Of a stretch of 64,000 bases of DNA, positions 30,834-39,795 are shown in pieces. The translations under genes and the position numbers were made by a program. The first letter of the stretch is position 1. The number at the start of each line of letters is the position of its first letter. Source of the DNA: Bartonella sp. HY328 (lineage in GTDB: Bacteria; Pseudomonadota; Alphaproteobacteria; Rhizobiales; Rhizobiaceae); assembly GCF_025449335.1 (NCBI RefSeq), contig NZ_CP104883.1, forward strand, positions 377,501 to 441,500, given 5' to 3'. The notes beneath the pieces were generated by a model that had not been told where the DNA came from, did no database searches, and was given only the letters and a program-made list of their open reading frames with translations.

Positions 30834-31421
30834 ATGAAGCACATTAAAGCAAGTGACTATAAAGTAATGCCATGGAAAAATGGCGGAGGTGAAACCCGTG
30901 AAGTGGCATTCGGCAATAGTGAAAAAAGTACCCAACAAGCTCCAGATTGGCGGGTGAGCATTGCTACCATTTCAAAGTCTGGTCCATTTTCCACCTTTCC
31001 AGATATTGACCGTACAATTGCTTTAATAAAAGGCGATGATGTTGTTTTAACCATTAATGACATGGATAATAACACGGGTAAAATCGTCCTTAATCAAAAT
31101 GGCGATTGTTATTCATTTATAGGTGAAGCCAAGGTTTATGCAGAGGTGAGCGGCGGCGCATCGACTGATCTTAATATCATGACCAATCGTCATTATTTCC
31201 AGCATCATATGCAGCGTTTAAACCAGCCTTTACCGCCACTTAATGCGGCTCAAATTATTAAGATATTTTTGGTTGCAACCGCAGGCACAGACTTAACCAT
31301 TGGTGAAAAACTGGTAGCTTTAGGCGAGTTGGATACGCTTATTTTTGATGGTGGCGATGTGCTTGATAATTTGCCACAAAATGCCAATGTCATTGCCATA
31401 TTTGTTATGAACAACGCATAA
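30834..31421 (+). CDS. HutD/Ves family protein
   Basis: This 195-residue cytosolic protein has the HutD (Ves) cupin-like fold. The family signature MPWKNGGGETREVAFG is at residues 11-26, and FPDIDRTIALIKGD follows. HutD proteins accompany histidine-utilisation operons and are thought to limit the pathway, but no hut genes are visible here. The frame extends 24 codons upstream, but the ATG at 30834, preceded by GGGTG, gives the conserved N-terminus. It follows the RNA-repair operon by about 100 bases; a functional link is not implied. Confidence 0.82.
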   Translation: MKHIKASDYKVMPWKNGGGETREVAFGNSEKSTQQAPDWRVSIATISKSGPFSTFPDIDRTIALIKGDDVVLTINDMDNNTGKIVLNQNGDCYSFIGEAKVYAEVSGGASTDLNIMTNRHYFQHHMQRLNQPLPPLNAAQIIKIFLVATAGTDLTIGEKLVALGELDTLIFDGGDVLDNLPQNANVIAIFVMNNA

Positions 31422-31437
31422 AATATAGGCTTAAATT

Positions 31438-32361
31438 TTATTTGCCAAAACTTAATGCAACGCGCCTCACTTCATTCATAAAAAATTCAACGGCAGGGGA
31501 TATCGTTCCTTCCGCTCGCAAGGTCATGCCAACTGGCCCAAGGGTTGATGAAGTATCAATTGGCAATGCGGCTAATGCACCGCTGGCAATATCTTCTAAA
31601 ACAACGCCTTCCGATATCACCCAAACTGTATCACTTGCCCGCACATAAGAACGGCTAAATGAGGTTGAAACTGTTTCAGTAATAATGTTAAGGCGCGGCA
31701 AATTGGCAATCAAAATCAATTTATCGACGGCAGGGCGAATAATTGATTGCTCGGATGGCATGATGAAATCATATTGGGCAATTTTAGCTATATCGAAAGT
31801 TTTAAGGGCTAAAAGTGGGTGATCGGGGCGCACCGCAAAGCATATTTTTTCTGAATAAAGATGCTCGAAGTGTAACCCCATCATTTCTGTTGGTTCCCCC
31901 ATGCGGCCAAGGACAATATCCACTTTACCCTCGCGCAAATCACGGATAAGGTAGCCATTAGAGCCAGTTACAATCACTGGCTTACCCCCAAGTTTCTTGG
32001 TGTTGTAGCGCAAGATTGCTCTTGGCAATAGCCGCGCCGATACGGTTGGTAAAGCACCAATTTTTAAAGGAAGTGCATTGCGTTCTTTAGCTTCTTGTAT
32101 TTCTTCAATACCTTGATTTAACGCCAGCATCGAATTTTCAATATGAGTTAAAAAACGCTTGCCAATTGGGGTTAGCCGCAAAGTGCGGTGGCTACGATCA
32201 AATAATTCGGCATTTAATATGGTTTCCAGCTCTTTAATAGTTTTTGATACGCCGGGCTGGGTAATCGCCAACACATTAGCCGCACCGCTAATACTTTTTT
32301 GCCGTGCAACTTCTTGAAATGTTTTTAAATGGCGAAGCCGAATAAGATCACTGGGTAGCAT
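31438..32361 (-). CDS. pcaQ: LysR-type activator of the pca operon
   Basis: This LysR regulator of about 307 residues is divergent from pcaDCHG, the position and type of PcaQ in Rhizobiales. It activates the operon in response to beta-carboxy-cis,cis-muconate. The helix-turn-helix lies in RLRHLKTFQEVARQKSISGAAN...TQPGVSKTIKELE. The ATG at 32361 is chosen: GGTGAT precedes it and the product starts as PcaQ proteins do. An ATG 54 bases upstream would place the probable PcaQ operator inside the gene. Confidence 0.88.
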   Translation of the reverse strand: MLPSDLIRLRHLKTFQEVARQKSISGAANVLAITQPGVSKTIKELETILNAELFDRSHRTLRLTPIGKRFLTHIENSMLALNQGIEEIQEAKERNALPLKIGALPTVSARLLPRAILRYNTKKLGGKPVIVTGSNGYLIRDLREGKVDIVLGRMGEPTEMMGLHFEHLYSEKICFAVRPDHPLLALKTFDIAKIAQYDFIMPSEQSIIRPAVDKLILIANLPRLNIITETVSTSFSRSYVRASDTVWVISEGVVLEDIASGALAALPIDTSSTLGPVGMTLRAEGTISPAVEFFMNEVRRVALSFGK

Positions 32362-32378
32362 TTTATCACCGGGTTTAA

Positions 32379-32394
32379 ATAACCTATAAGTTAT
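32379..32394. promoter_or_regulatory. Probable PcaQ operator
   Basis: ATAAC-N6-GTTAT forms a perfect 5+5 dyad in the pcaQ-pcaD gap. It fits the LysR T-N11-A pattern and the ATAAC-type half-site reported for PcaQ in Sinorhizobium. It lies about 70 bases before pcaD and just upstream of pcaQ. Confidence 0.6.
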
Positions 32395-32465
32395 ATTTCT
32401 TGTATAATTTATCATTTTACATAATCTGTCAATTCATTTAGAACAATTATTAGGAGGACAGACCA

Positions 32466-33275
32466 ATGCAATTTACCATCGCCAATGATATAGTCATGCA
32501 TTACCAAACTGCTGGTCGTCAAGACGGCGAGCGCCTTGTCTTTATCAATTCGTTGGGAACAGATTTTCGTATTTGGAATGATGTTATTGCAGGTCTTAAA
32601 GACGATTATGCTTGTCTTTGCTATGATAAACGCGGGCATGGGCTGACAGATCTTGGTTTAGTTTTGCAAGATGATTGTTACTCGATTGATCTTTTAACGG
32701 ATGATTTGCATGCTTTGTTGCAAAATATTGGTTGGGATAGCGATATAACGCTTATTGGCCTATCGGTTGGTGGTCTTATTGCTCAAAATTATGCCTATCG
32801 TTTTAAGGATAGGGTTAGCCGTTTGGTGCTCATGGATACGGCGGCGAAAATCAGCACTGAGCAATCTTGGAATGAGCGGATCAATACCATAAAGGCGCAT
32901 GGTATTGCAGCTATTGGCGAACAAATCATGATGCGCTGGTTGACCGATGATTTTAAAAATAATCAGCAAGCTGCCTATCAAGCCTATCGCAATATGTTGG
33001 AGCGTACACCAACAAGCGCCTATTGTGCCGCCTGTGCGGCTTTGCGCGATAGCGATTTACGTCAGCAAACTGCAAAATTAGCGCTTCCTACTCTTGTTAT
33101 TGCTGGCGCACAAGATGGTTCGACACCGCCAGAATTGGTCAAAGAAACTGCACAATCGATTAAGGGGGCGCGGTTTGAACTTATTGACGCATGTGGCCAT
33201 TTACCGTGCATCGAACAGCCGCAAGCAACAATAAAATTATTAAAAAGTTTTCTTTCGGAGGAAGTCCATGGGTGA
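32466..33275 (+). CDS. pcaD: 3-oxoadipate enol-lactonase
   Basis: This 269-residue alpha/beta hydrolase opens 3-oxoadipate enol-lactone in the beta-ketoadipate pathway. The nucleophile elbow GLSVGG places Ser at residue 100, and CGHLPC near the C-terminus carries the catalytic His. An oxyanion-type SLGTDFRIW lies near residue 29. It is the first gene of the pca operon. The ATG follows TAGGAGGACAGACC, and the end overlaps pcaC by eight bases. Confidence 0.93.
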   Translation: MQFTIANDIVMHYQTAGRQDGERLVFINSLGTDFRIWNDVIAGLKDDYACLCYDKRGHGLTDLGLVLQDDCYSIDLLTDDLHALLQNIGWDSDITLIGLSVGGLIAQNYAYRFKDRVSRLVLMDTAAKISTEQSWNERINTIKAHGIAAIGEQIMMRWLTDDFKNNQQAAYQAYRNMLERTPTSAYCAACAALRDSDLRQQTAKLALPTLVIAGAQDGSTPPELVKETAQSIKGARFELIDACGHLPCIEQPQATIKLLKSFLSEEVHG

Positions 33276-33669
33276 TAATGAGCATAGTGAACGCTATCAA
33301 AATGGTTTGAAAACACGTCGGCTTGTGCTTGGCAATGCTCATGTTGATAAAGCTTTGGCAAGTGCTACACCGTTTGATGACGCTTTTCAAACCTTTATTA
33401 CTGAAGGCGCATGGGGAAGCCTTTGGTCACGCGATCACTTTTCTAAGCGCGAGCGCTCAATTGTAACGCTTGCCTTGCTTGCTGCTCTTGGCCATGAAGA
33501 AGAATTTGCCATGCATGTGCGTGCAACGCGCAATACAGGTGCAAGTCCTGAAGATATTCTTGAAGCTTTAATGCATGTCGCAGTTTATGCCGGTGTTCCT
33601 GCCGCCAATAGCGCTATAAAAATCGCTAAAAAAGAATTGCAGGAAGTGGAGGAAAATAATGACAAATAA
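33268..33669 (+). CDS. pcaC: 4-carboxymuconolactone decarboxylase
   Basis: This 133-residue AhpD-like helical enzyme decarboxylates 4-carboxymuconolactone to 3-oxoadipate enol-lactone. Family features are visible in order: GLKTRRLVLGNAHVDKA, LWSRDHFSKRERSIVTLALLAALG and EEFAMHVRATRNTG. Length is normal. It overlaps pcaD upstream (start preceded by CGGAGGAAG) and pcaH downstream by 11 bases, so the genes are translationally coupled. Confidence 0.93.
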   Translation: MGDNEHSERYQNGLKTRRLVLGNAHVDKALASATPFDDAFQTFITEGAWGSLWSRDHFSKRERSIVTLALLAALGHEEEFAMHVRATRNTGASPEDILEALMHVAVYAGVPAANSAIKIAKKELQEVEENNDK

Positions 33670-34399
33670 TTTTTTTGAACGGGGTGGAAATTATTTTCAA
33701 CGCGATAGAGAATGGCACCCAGCCGCCTATACGCCAGATTATAAAACTAGCATCTTACGTTCGCCGCGCAATGCACTTTTATCCTTGCCTGCCACCATAT
33801 CTGAAATAACTGGCCCAGTTTTTGGTCATGATATTTTGGGGCAATATGATAATGACCTTATTCGCAATTACGCCAAGGATGGCGATCCAATTGGTCAGCG
33901 TATTGTTGTTTATGGCCGTATTTTGGATGAAAATGGCAAGCCGCTACCCAATACTTTGCTTGAATTTTGGCAGGCAAATGCTGGCGGACGTTATCGTCAT
34001 AAAAAAGAAACTTATCTTGCTGCAATTGATCCCAATTTCGGTGGTTGTGGGCGTACCATTACCGATGAAGAGGGACGCTATATGTTTCGCACCATTAAAC
34101 CTGGTGCTTACCCTTGGCCAAATGGCGTTAATGATTGGCGCCCCGCCCATATTCACTTTTCGCTATTTGGCCATGCCTTTGCTCAACGTCTTATCACCCA
34201 AATGTATTTTGAAGGCGATCCGATGATTTGGCAGTGCCCGATTGTTAAGACAATTCCTGATCCTGCGGCTATTGATCGGCTTATTGCAGCTCTTGACCGT
34301 AGTGCCACTATTCCAATGGATAGCCTTGCCTATAAGTTTGATATTGTCTTGCGTGGACGACGTTCAACTATGTTTGAAAACCGTATGGAGGGCAATTAA
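33659..34399 (+). CDS. pcaH: Protocatechuate 3,4-dioxygenase beta subunit
   Basis: This 246-residue subunit holds the non-haem iron of the ring-cleaving enzyme that turns protocatechuate into beta-carboxymuconate. The four ligands keep the spacing of the Pseudomonas enzyme: Y112, Y151, H164 and H166 (the last two in RPAHIHF). The ATG at 33659 lies within the last codons of pcaC after GTGGAGG. Its partner subunit starts one base after its stop. Confidence 0.95.
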   Translation: MTNNFFERGGNYFQRDREWHPAAYTPDYKTSILRSPRNALLSLPATISEITGPVFGHDILGQYDNDLIRNYAKDGDPIGQRIVVYGRILDENGKPLPNTLLEFWQANAGGRYRHKKETYLAAIDPNFGGCGRTITDEEGRYMFRTIKPGAYPWPNGVNDWRPAHIHFSLFGHAFAQRLITQMYFEGDPMIWQCPIVKTIPDPAAIDRLIAALDRSATIPMDSLAYKFDIVLRGRRSTMFENRMEGN

Positions 34400-34400
34400 A

Positions 34401-35027
34401 ATGGCACAAGAACTAAACTATTTAAAAGAAAGCCCTTCGCAAACGGTTGGCCCTTATATCCATATTGGTGCAACGCCCAATTATGTTGGTATTCATGGCG
34501 TTTATCCTGAAGATTTAGGCAATAAAATGATTAATGCGCACACCAAAGGCGAGCGTATTATTATTGAGGGGCAAGTTTTTGACGGGGGCGGCGAGCTAAT
34601 CAAAGATGCTTTAATCGAGATTTGGCAAGCTGATGCGGATGGTCTTTATAATTCGGTTAACGAAACGCGTGGCGCAGCTGATAGCAATTTTACTGGTTGG
34701 GGACGTCAACCAGCGTCAAGCGACACAGCTTTCTTCCAGTTTGAAACCATCCGCCCAGGTGCGACACCCTATCCCGATGGGCTCAAACAAGCGCCGCATA
34801 TTACCTTTTGGATTGGTGCGCGCGGTATTAATATGGCGCTCCATACCCGTGCTTATTTTTCCGATATGGTCGAGCAAAATGAGCAGGATCCGCTCTTAAA
34901 TCGCATTGATGCCAAAAAACGCCGTGAAACATTAATTGCACAAAAATCGATGCGTGATGGCGTGCCTGTTTTTACCTTTAATATTATTGTTCAAGGTGAA
35001 GGCGAAACGGTGTTTCTTGATATGTAG
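34401..35027 (+). CDS. pcaG: Protocatechuate 3,4-dioxygenase alpha subunit
   Basis: This 208-residue non-catalytic partner of PcaH shares its beta-sandwich fold but lacks the iron ligands. Conserved features are ESPSQTVGPYIHIG near the start, ALIEIWQADADG and PHITFWIGARGIN. The frame is open 53 codons upstream inside pcaH, but the ATG at 34401, preceded by GGAGGGCAATTAAA, is correct. In many Rhizobiales pcaB follows here; in this window it does not. Confidence 0.94.
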   Translation: MAQELNYLKESPSQTVGPYIHIGATPNYVGIHGVYPEDLGNKMINAHTKGERIIIEGQVFDGGGELIKDALIEIWQADADGLYNSVNETRGAADSNFTGWGRQPASSDTAFFQFETIRPGATPYPDGLKQAPHITFWIGARGINMALHTRAYFSDMVEQNEQDPLLNRIDAKKRRETLIAQKSMRDGVPVFTFNIIVQGEGETVFLDM

Positions 35028-35169
35028 ATAATTTGCCCTTGCAAATTCTAAGTAACTGTAAATTTTAAGCTTTTTCAAGACTTGAATTATGTAAGGGCAA
35101 AAATAACGGGAGATGTGGCCAATCGGCCTTTGGGTTAGGTTTTACCCATATCAAAATTGGGAGGTTTTG

Positions 35170-35970
35170 ATGACAAAATTAGATGGATCAACGCGGCTTT
35201 ATTTTGTGGTTGGTGATCCAATAGCACAAGTACAAGCACCTGTCGGAGTGACCGCAGCTTTGCAAAATTTGGGGCTTAATGCGGTTTGCGTTCCAACCAA
35301 TGTTGCAAGCCAAGATATAGCAACATTTTTTAACTCTGCCAAAACGGTTAAAAATCTTGATGGTATTTTAGTCACCATTCCTCATAAAATTTCAGGTTCG
35401 CAATTTTGCGACCATTTAAGCGATAGGTCTAAATTTTTACATGCGGTTAATGTTGTGCGTAAAGATGAAAACGGTCTTTCAGGCGATATGGTTGATGGCC
35501 TTGGCTATATTGCTGCTTTAAATGCCAAGGGTTGTGAGTTTGTTGGTAAGCGTGTTTTATTATGCGGCTTGGGCGGTGCAGGCAGTGCTATTGCTCATGC
35601 CCTTGTTACCAATGGCGTTGGCGAACTTGCAATTTTTGACATGGATGAAAACCGTCAAAATGATAATATCGCACGTTTAAATGCCTTGGGGCTTTGCCGT
35701 GTTGTTAAAGGTAGCCGCGATGTGAGCGGTTTTGATGGCGCCATTAATGCAAGCCCAGCTGGCATGCGTGATGATGATCCGCTACCCTTTGATGTAACAA
35801 CCCTTAGCGCTCATACTTGGGCTGGCGATGTGATTGCAAAACCCGTTGAAACAGCTTGGATTATTGAGGCTAAAAAGCGCGGTTCACCAACTGTGCTTGG
35901 TGTTGATATGTTTGCCAAGGTGCGGGATCTTGTCGTCAATTTCCTATTGGCAAAAGATCCAAACGCGTAA
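35170..35970 (+). CDS. AroE-like quinate/shikimate dehydrogenase family protein
   Basis: This 266-residue NAD(P)-dependent dehydrogenase has the AroE fold. The N-terminal domain keeps the catalytic lysine in TIPHK and the Asp in GDMVDG, and the Rossmann loop GLGGAGSA is intact. The Ser-x-Ser shikimate-carboxylate clamp is replaced (GDPIAQVQAP), so the substrate probably differs from shikimate. Placement after pcaG suggests a catabolic role, for example oxidation of a hydroaromatic alcohol. GGGAGG precedes the ATG at 35170. About 140 bases separate it from pcaG. Confidence 0.82.
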   Translation: MTKLDGSTRLYFVVGDPIAQVQAPVGVTAALQNLGLNAVCVPTNVASQDIATFFNSAKTVKNLDGILVTIPHKISGSQFCDHLSDRSKFLHAVNVVRKDENGLSGDMVDGLGYIAALNAKGCEFVGKRVLLCGLGGAGSAIAHALVTNGVGELAIFDMDENRQNDNIARLNALGLCRVVKGSRDVSGFDGAINASPAGMRDDDPLPFDVTTLSAHTWAGDVIAKPVETAWIIEAKKRGSPTVLGVDMFAKVRDLVVNFLLAKDPNA

Positions 35971-36006
35971 ATTGAAAATGCATTGCTCATTTAAGGATGC
36001 AATAAG

Positions 36007-36831
36007 ATGCCGCATTATTTTTCGCTTGCTTTTCTAACCGTTGGCAATATTTCACCGGTTGAAACTATTAAAATTGCTGCTCAATATGGCTATAAAGCGG
36101 TTGGTTTGCGCATGTTACCTGCTGCTCCAACCGAGCCTGCCTATCCATTATTAACCGATAAGCAATTGCTAAATGATACAAAACAAGCATTGCTTGATTA
36201 TGATATGGCCGTTGGCGATGTCGAAATTATTCGCCTTAAGGACAAAACCAATATTGCTGATTTTAAACCCTTTATCGAACGCGCTTATGAATTGGGTGCA
36301 AAAAATATTTTGGTTGCTGGCGATGATTTTGATGTCGCAGGCCTTAGCGATAATTTTGCCGAATTTTGCCAGCTTGCTGCAACCGCCAATCTTACCGCAG
36401 ACCTTGAATTTATGCCATGGACGGCAGTTAAATCTTTAAACGAGGCTCGTAATATTGTTGAAAAAGCGGGCGAAAAAAATGGCGGAGTGCTGATTGATGC
36501 CTTGCATTTTGACCGCAGCACGTCAAGCCTTGATGATGTGGTGGCGCTTCCCCCATCAATGATTCATTATGTGCAATTATGTGATGGGCCTGTGCCTTAT
36601 GGCAAAAGCGATGAAGAGCTAATTACCATTGCAAGGGGCGCACGGCTTATGCCCGGCGATGGCGGCATTGATCTACCAGCCTTGATGCAGGTTATACCGC
36701 AAAATACCCCAATTAGCATCGAAGTTGCCAGCCATGAAATTATTAACGCCTTTGGCGTTGAAAACTGCGCGCGTATGGCGATTGAATCTGCACGCAAAAT
36801 TTTAGACCTTGCACAGCGAGACTATGTCTAA
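36007..36831 (+). CDS. TIM-barrel sugar phosphate isomerase/epimerase family protein
   Basis: This 274-residue protein has the AP-endonuclease-2-like TIM barrel. Likely metal ligands are E134, D164, Q190 and E239, at the usual strand ends, with H167 close by. Members isomerise ketoses or inosose, and some (AsbF/QuiC type) dehydrate 3-dehydroshikimate to protocatechuate. The latter would fit the pca neighbours, but the sequence alone does not prove it. It follows the AroE-like gene by 36 bases. Confidence 0.8.
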   Translation: MPHYFSLAFLTVGNISPVETIKIAAQYGYKAVGLRMLPAAPTEPAYPLLTDKQLLNDTKQALLDYDMAVGDVEIIRLKDKTNIADFKPFIERAYELGAKNILVAGDDFDVAGLSDNFAEFCQLAATANLTADLEFMPWTAVKSLNEARNIVEKAGEKNGGVLIDALHFDRSTSSLDDVVALPPSMIHYVQLCDGPVPYGKSDEELITIARGARLMPGDGGIDLPALMQVIPQNTPISIEVASHEIINAFGVENCARMAIESARKILDLAQRDYV

Positions 36832-36864
36832 AACGCGTCTTTGGGAGGCATAAGGGAGAGAGAA

Positions 36865-37902
36865 ATGGGAAGTAAAATTCGCGTTGCAGTTATGGGCGCA
36901 GGTCTTATTGGCAAACGCCATGTCACTATTATTGCACAAGATAAAAATGTGGAATTATCGGCAATTATCGATCCTGTTGATGCCGCAAAAGACTATGCGA
37001 TAAGCCTCAATGTTCCGTGGTATCCTGATATTAAAACCATGCTATTAAGTGACCGTCCCGATGGCATTATTATTGCTACCCCTAATCAATTTCATGTGGC
37101 CAATGGGCTTGAAGCAATAGCTGCCAAAATTCCAGTTTTAATGGAAAAGCCAATTGCAGATAATATTGATGAGGGCTTAAAACTGGTTGAAGCGGCAGAA
37201 AAAAATAATGTACCGCTTATGGTTGGCCATCACCGCCGCCATAATCCCATGCTGCAAACGGCTAAAAATATTATTGACTCTGGTAAGTTAGGCCAAGTCC
37301 TTGCTGCTCACTGCATGTTTTGGATTTTAAAGCCTGATGATTATTTTAATGCACAATGGCGGCAGATAAAAGGGGCAGGGCCAGTTTTTGTCAATATGAT
37401 CCATGATATTGATTGTTTGCGTTATCTTTTTGGCGATGTCAAAACCGTGCAAGCAGTTGAAACAAAGCAAATTCGTGGTTTTGAAAATGAAGAAAGCTGC
37501 GGTGCATTATTGCATTTTAAAAATGGTACTATTGTCACCCTTTCCATTTCTGATGCGATTAGCGCGCCTTGGAGCTGGGAACTTACCGCACGTGAAAATC
37601 CTGATTTTCCCCCAACGCAGCAAAATAGCTATTATATTGGTGGCACCCATGGTTCGCTTGCACTGCCAAGCCTTGAATTGTGGAGTTATACCAATGAGCG
37701 CACTTGGCTTAAACCAATTGAAAAAAGCGACAATGACCGCCCATTGATTGATCCATTCATTTTGCAATTGGAAAATTTCCGCGAGGTTATTTTGAAAAAA
37801 GCGCAACCCTTGGTGTCTGGGCGTGAGGGATTGGAAACTTTGCGGGTTACTTTTGCCGTTAAACAAGCAGCACAAAGCGGCCAAACCATTCATCTTGATT
37901 AG
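36865..37902 (+). CDS. Gfo/Idh/MocA family oxidoreductase
   Basis: This 345-residue NAD(P)-dependent dehydrogenase has a Rossmann domain (GAGLIGKRHV, about 11-20), the EKPIADN motif that places the catalytic lysine, and a C-terminal beta-sheet domain with MIHDIDCLRYLFGDV. Such enzymes oxidise or reduce sugars, inositols and related cyclic polyols. GGGAGAG precedes the ATG at 36865; a TTG 24 bases upstream is less likely. Its stop codon overlaps the edge of a dispersed repeat at 37901. Confidence 0.85.
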   Translation: MGSKIRVAVMGAGLIGKRHVTIIAQDKNVELSAIIDPVDAAKDYAISLNVPWYPDIKTMLLSDRPDGIIIATPNQFHVANGLEAIAAKIPVLMEKPIADNIDEGLKLVEAAEKNNVPLMVGHHRRHNPMLQTAKNIIDSGKLGQVLAAHCMFWILKPDDYFNAQWRQIKGAGPVFVNMIHDIDCLRYLFGDVKTVQAVETKQIRGFENEESCGALLHFKNGTIVTLSISDAISAPWSWELTARENPDFPPTQQNSYYIGGTHGSLALPSLELWSYTNERTWLKPIEKSDNDRPLIDPFILQLENFREVILKKAQPLVSGREGLETLRVTFAVKQAAQSGQTIHLD

Positions 37903-38003
37903 AGCACATCTGTTTATTGTTGAAGCGACATCGTGCTTTAAATTCTTCAATTTGACGCATTATCCGGACGCCAATGTTGAACCAACTTTAGCTGGAAATG
38001 CTC
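37901..38003. repeat. Dispersed repeat, diverged copy 2
   Basis: The stretch starts TTAGAGCAC and ends TTTAGCTGGAAATGCTC, with TTTGACGCATTATCCGGACGC inside. As I recall, this is the ending of a widespread Rhizobiales intergenic repeat (ACGCATTATCCGGACG ... CTGGAAATGCTC). It shares the same overall plan with the elements at 28155 and 59430. It begins at the stop codon of the Gfo/Idh/MocA gene and interrupts an otherwise continuous gene run. Confidence 0.5.
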
Positions 38004-38045
38004 AGGCTTTTAGTTTTTGCAGATCAGCAGAAAAGAGCAGTTATA

Positions 38046-39782
38046 ATGCAAAACCGTCCTTCTAGCGATATGGAACAGATAGAATGTGACCTACTGGTTA
38101 TTGGTTCTGGCGCTGGTGGCTTATCAGCAGCAGTTACCGCCGCTTATCACGGACTTGATGTCTTGGTGGTGGAGAAAGACGTTTATTTTGGTGGTACTAC
38201 GGCTTTTTCTGGTGGTTGGCTATGGATACCACAAACATCGCATGCCAAAAAAGCTGGTATTATTGAGGGGGATGATGCGCCACGGCTTTATTTAAAAAAT
38301 ATTATGGGCAGCCGCTATAATGACGTGATGGTGGATACCTATTTGAAAAAAGCCCCTGAAATGGTGGATTTTTTTGAAACAAAAACTGATGTTGCTTTTA
38401 ATGGCGGCAATGCCGTTCCTGATTTTCATGGCAAGGTCGATGGCGCAGTCATTGGCGGTCGCTCGGTGGTTGCAGCACCTTTCGATGGACGAAAATTAGG
38501 ATCTCTCCTTTATAAATTGCGCAAACCCATTCCGCAAATGACGCTTATGGGCATGGCCATCGCATCAGGCGCAGATATGCGGGCATTTTTAACTGCTTTG
38601 CGCTCAATATCGTCCTTTAGCCATGTAACAAAGCGGCTTATGCGCCATTTTTATGATTTGGCATTTTATCGTCGTTCAACGCAAATTGTTAATGGCAATG
38701 CGCTGGTGGCACGTTTGTTAAAATCGGCCCAGCATTATAATGTCAGGCTTTTATCTGACACTCCAGCTTTATCCTTGATAAAAAATAATGATGATGTTTG
38801 TGGCGCAATTATTGCGCAAAATGGTGTCAAAAAACAAGTCTTTGCTAAATATGGCACGGTGCTCGCAACGGGCGGCTTCCCTCACGACCAATTAAGAAAG
38901 AAACGGCTTTTTGACCATGTGCAAAATGGCTCGCCCCATGAAAGTGCCGCGCCTTTAAGTGTTGATGGTGATGGCTTAAAAATGGCTGAAAATATTGGAG
39001 CCTTGGTTGATGAAACATTGATATCATCAGGGGCTTGGGCGCCAGTGTCCTTAGTCCCTAACCTGCAAGGTGGCTTTAACCGTTTTCCCCATTTGGTGGA
39101 GCGTGGTAAGCCAGGGCTTATTGCCGTGCGACAAGACGGAAAACGTTTTGTTGCAGAGGATATATCCTATCATGATTTTATGGTCGGGCTGCTCAATGCA
39201 ACCCCAAAGGGCGAGCCAGTAAAAGCCTGGCTGATTGCTGACCATAGGTTTATCCGCCGTTACGGGCTTGGTGCGGTCAAGCCTTTTCCTGTGCCTTTTT
39301 CTAAATGGCTTAAAAATGGCTATTTAAAACGTGCTAATAGCGTGGCAGAACTTGCCCAAAAATGCGGTATTGATGAAGGTGCTTTACAAGCAACCATTGC
39401 CAATTATAACCGCGATGCTAAGCAGGGTATCGATAATGAATTTCACCGTGGCACAACGCCCTATCAATTGGCGCAAGGCGATAAAGATCATTTACCCAAT
39501 CCATGTATTGCGCCCATAGTGAAAGCTCCATTTTTTGCCGTTGAAATTACCGCTGGCAGTTTGGGAACTTTTGCTGGCCTTATTTGTGACGACAAAGCGC
39601 GGGTACTTGATGGTCATGGCGAGCCAATTAATGGGCTATTTGCAGCAGGCAATGATATGAATAGCATTTTTGCCGGAACCTATCCAAGCGGCGGCATAAC
39701 CCTTGGGCCTGCAATGACTTTTGGTTACATTATTGGTGAAAATGTTGCCGTTGCGCGCAATAAAGTACAAGATAAGGCATAG
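38046..39782 (+). CDS. FAD-dependent oxidoreductase, KstD/fumarate-reductase-like (first)
   Basis: This flavoprotein of about 578 residues belongs to the FAD_binding_2 family that includes 3-ketosteroid 1-dehydrogenase and fumarate reductase. An N-terminal FAD motif VIGSGAGGLSAA (18-29) is followed by EKDVYFGGTTAFSGG, and the C-terminal segment ends GNDMNSIFAGTYPSGG. Such enzymes introduce a C=C bond next to a ring ketone. Its start is uncertain: an ATG at 37998 would begin inside the repeat, so 38046 is preferred. It is paired with a homologous gene 13 bases downstream. Confidence 0.85.
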   Translation: MQNRPSSDMEQIECDLLVIGSGAGGLSAAVTAAYHGLDVLVVEKDVYFGGTTAFSGGWLWIPQTSHAKKAGIIEGDDAPRLYLKNIMGSRYNDVMVDTYLKKAPEMVDFFETKTDVAFNGGNAVPDFHGKVDGAVIGGRSVVAAPFDGRKLGSLLYKLRKPIPQMTLMGMAIASGADMRAFLTALRSISSFSHVTKRLMRHFYDLAFYRRSTQIVNGNALVARLLKSAQHYNVRLLSDTPALSLIKNNDDVCGAIIAQNGVKKQVFAKYGTVLATGGFPHDQLRKKRLFDHVQNGSPHESAAPLSVDGDGLKMAENIGALVDETLISSGAWAPVSLVPNLQGGFNRFPHLVERGKPGLIAVRQDGKRFVAEDISYHDFMVGLLNATPKGEPVKAWLIADHRFIRRYGLGAVKPFPVPFSKWLKNGYLKRANSVAELAQKCGIDEGALQATIANYNRDAKQGIDNEFHRGTTPYQLAQGDKDHLPNPCIAPIVKAPFFAVEITAGSLGTFAGLICDDKARVLDGHGEPINGLFAAGNDMNSIFAGTYPSGGITLGPAMTFGYIIGENVAVARNKVQDKA

Positions 39783-39795
39783 GGGAGGATTAAAC

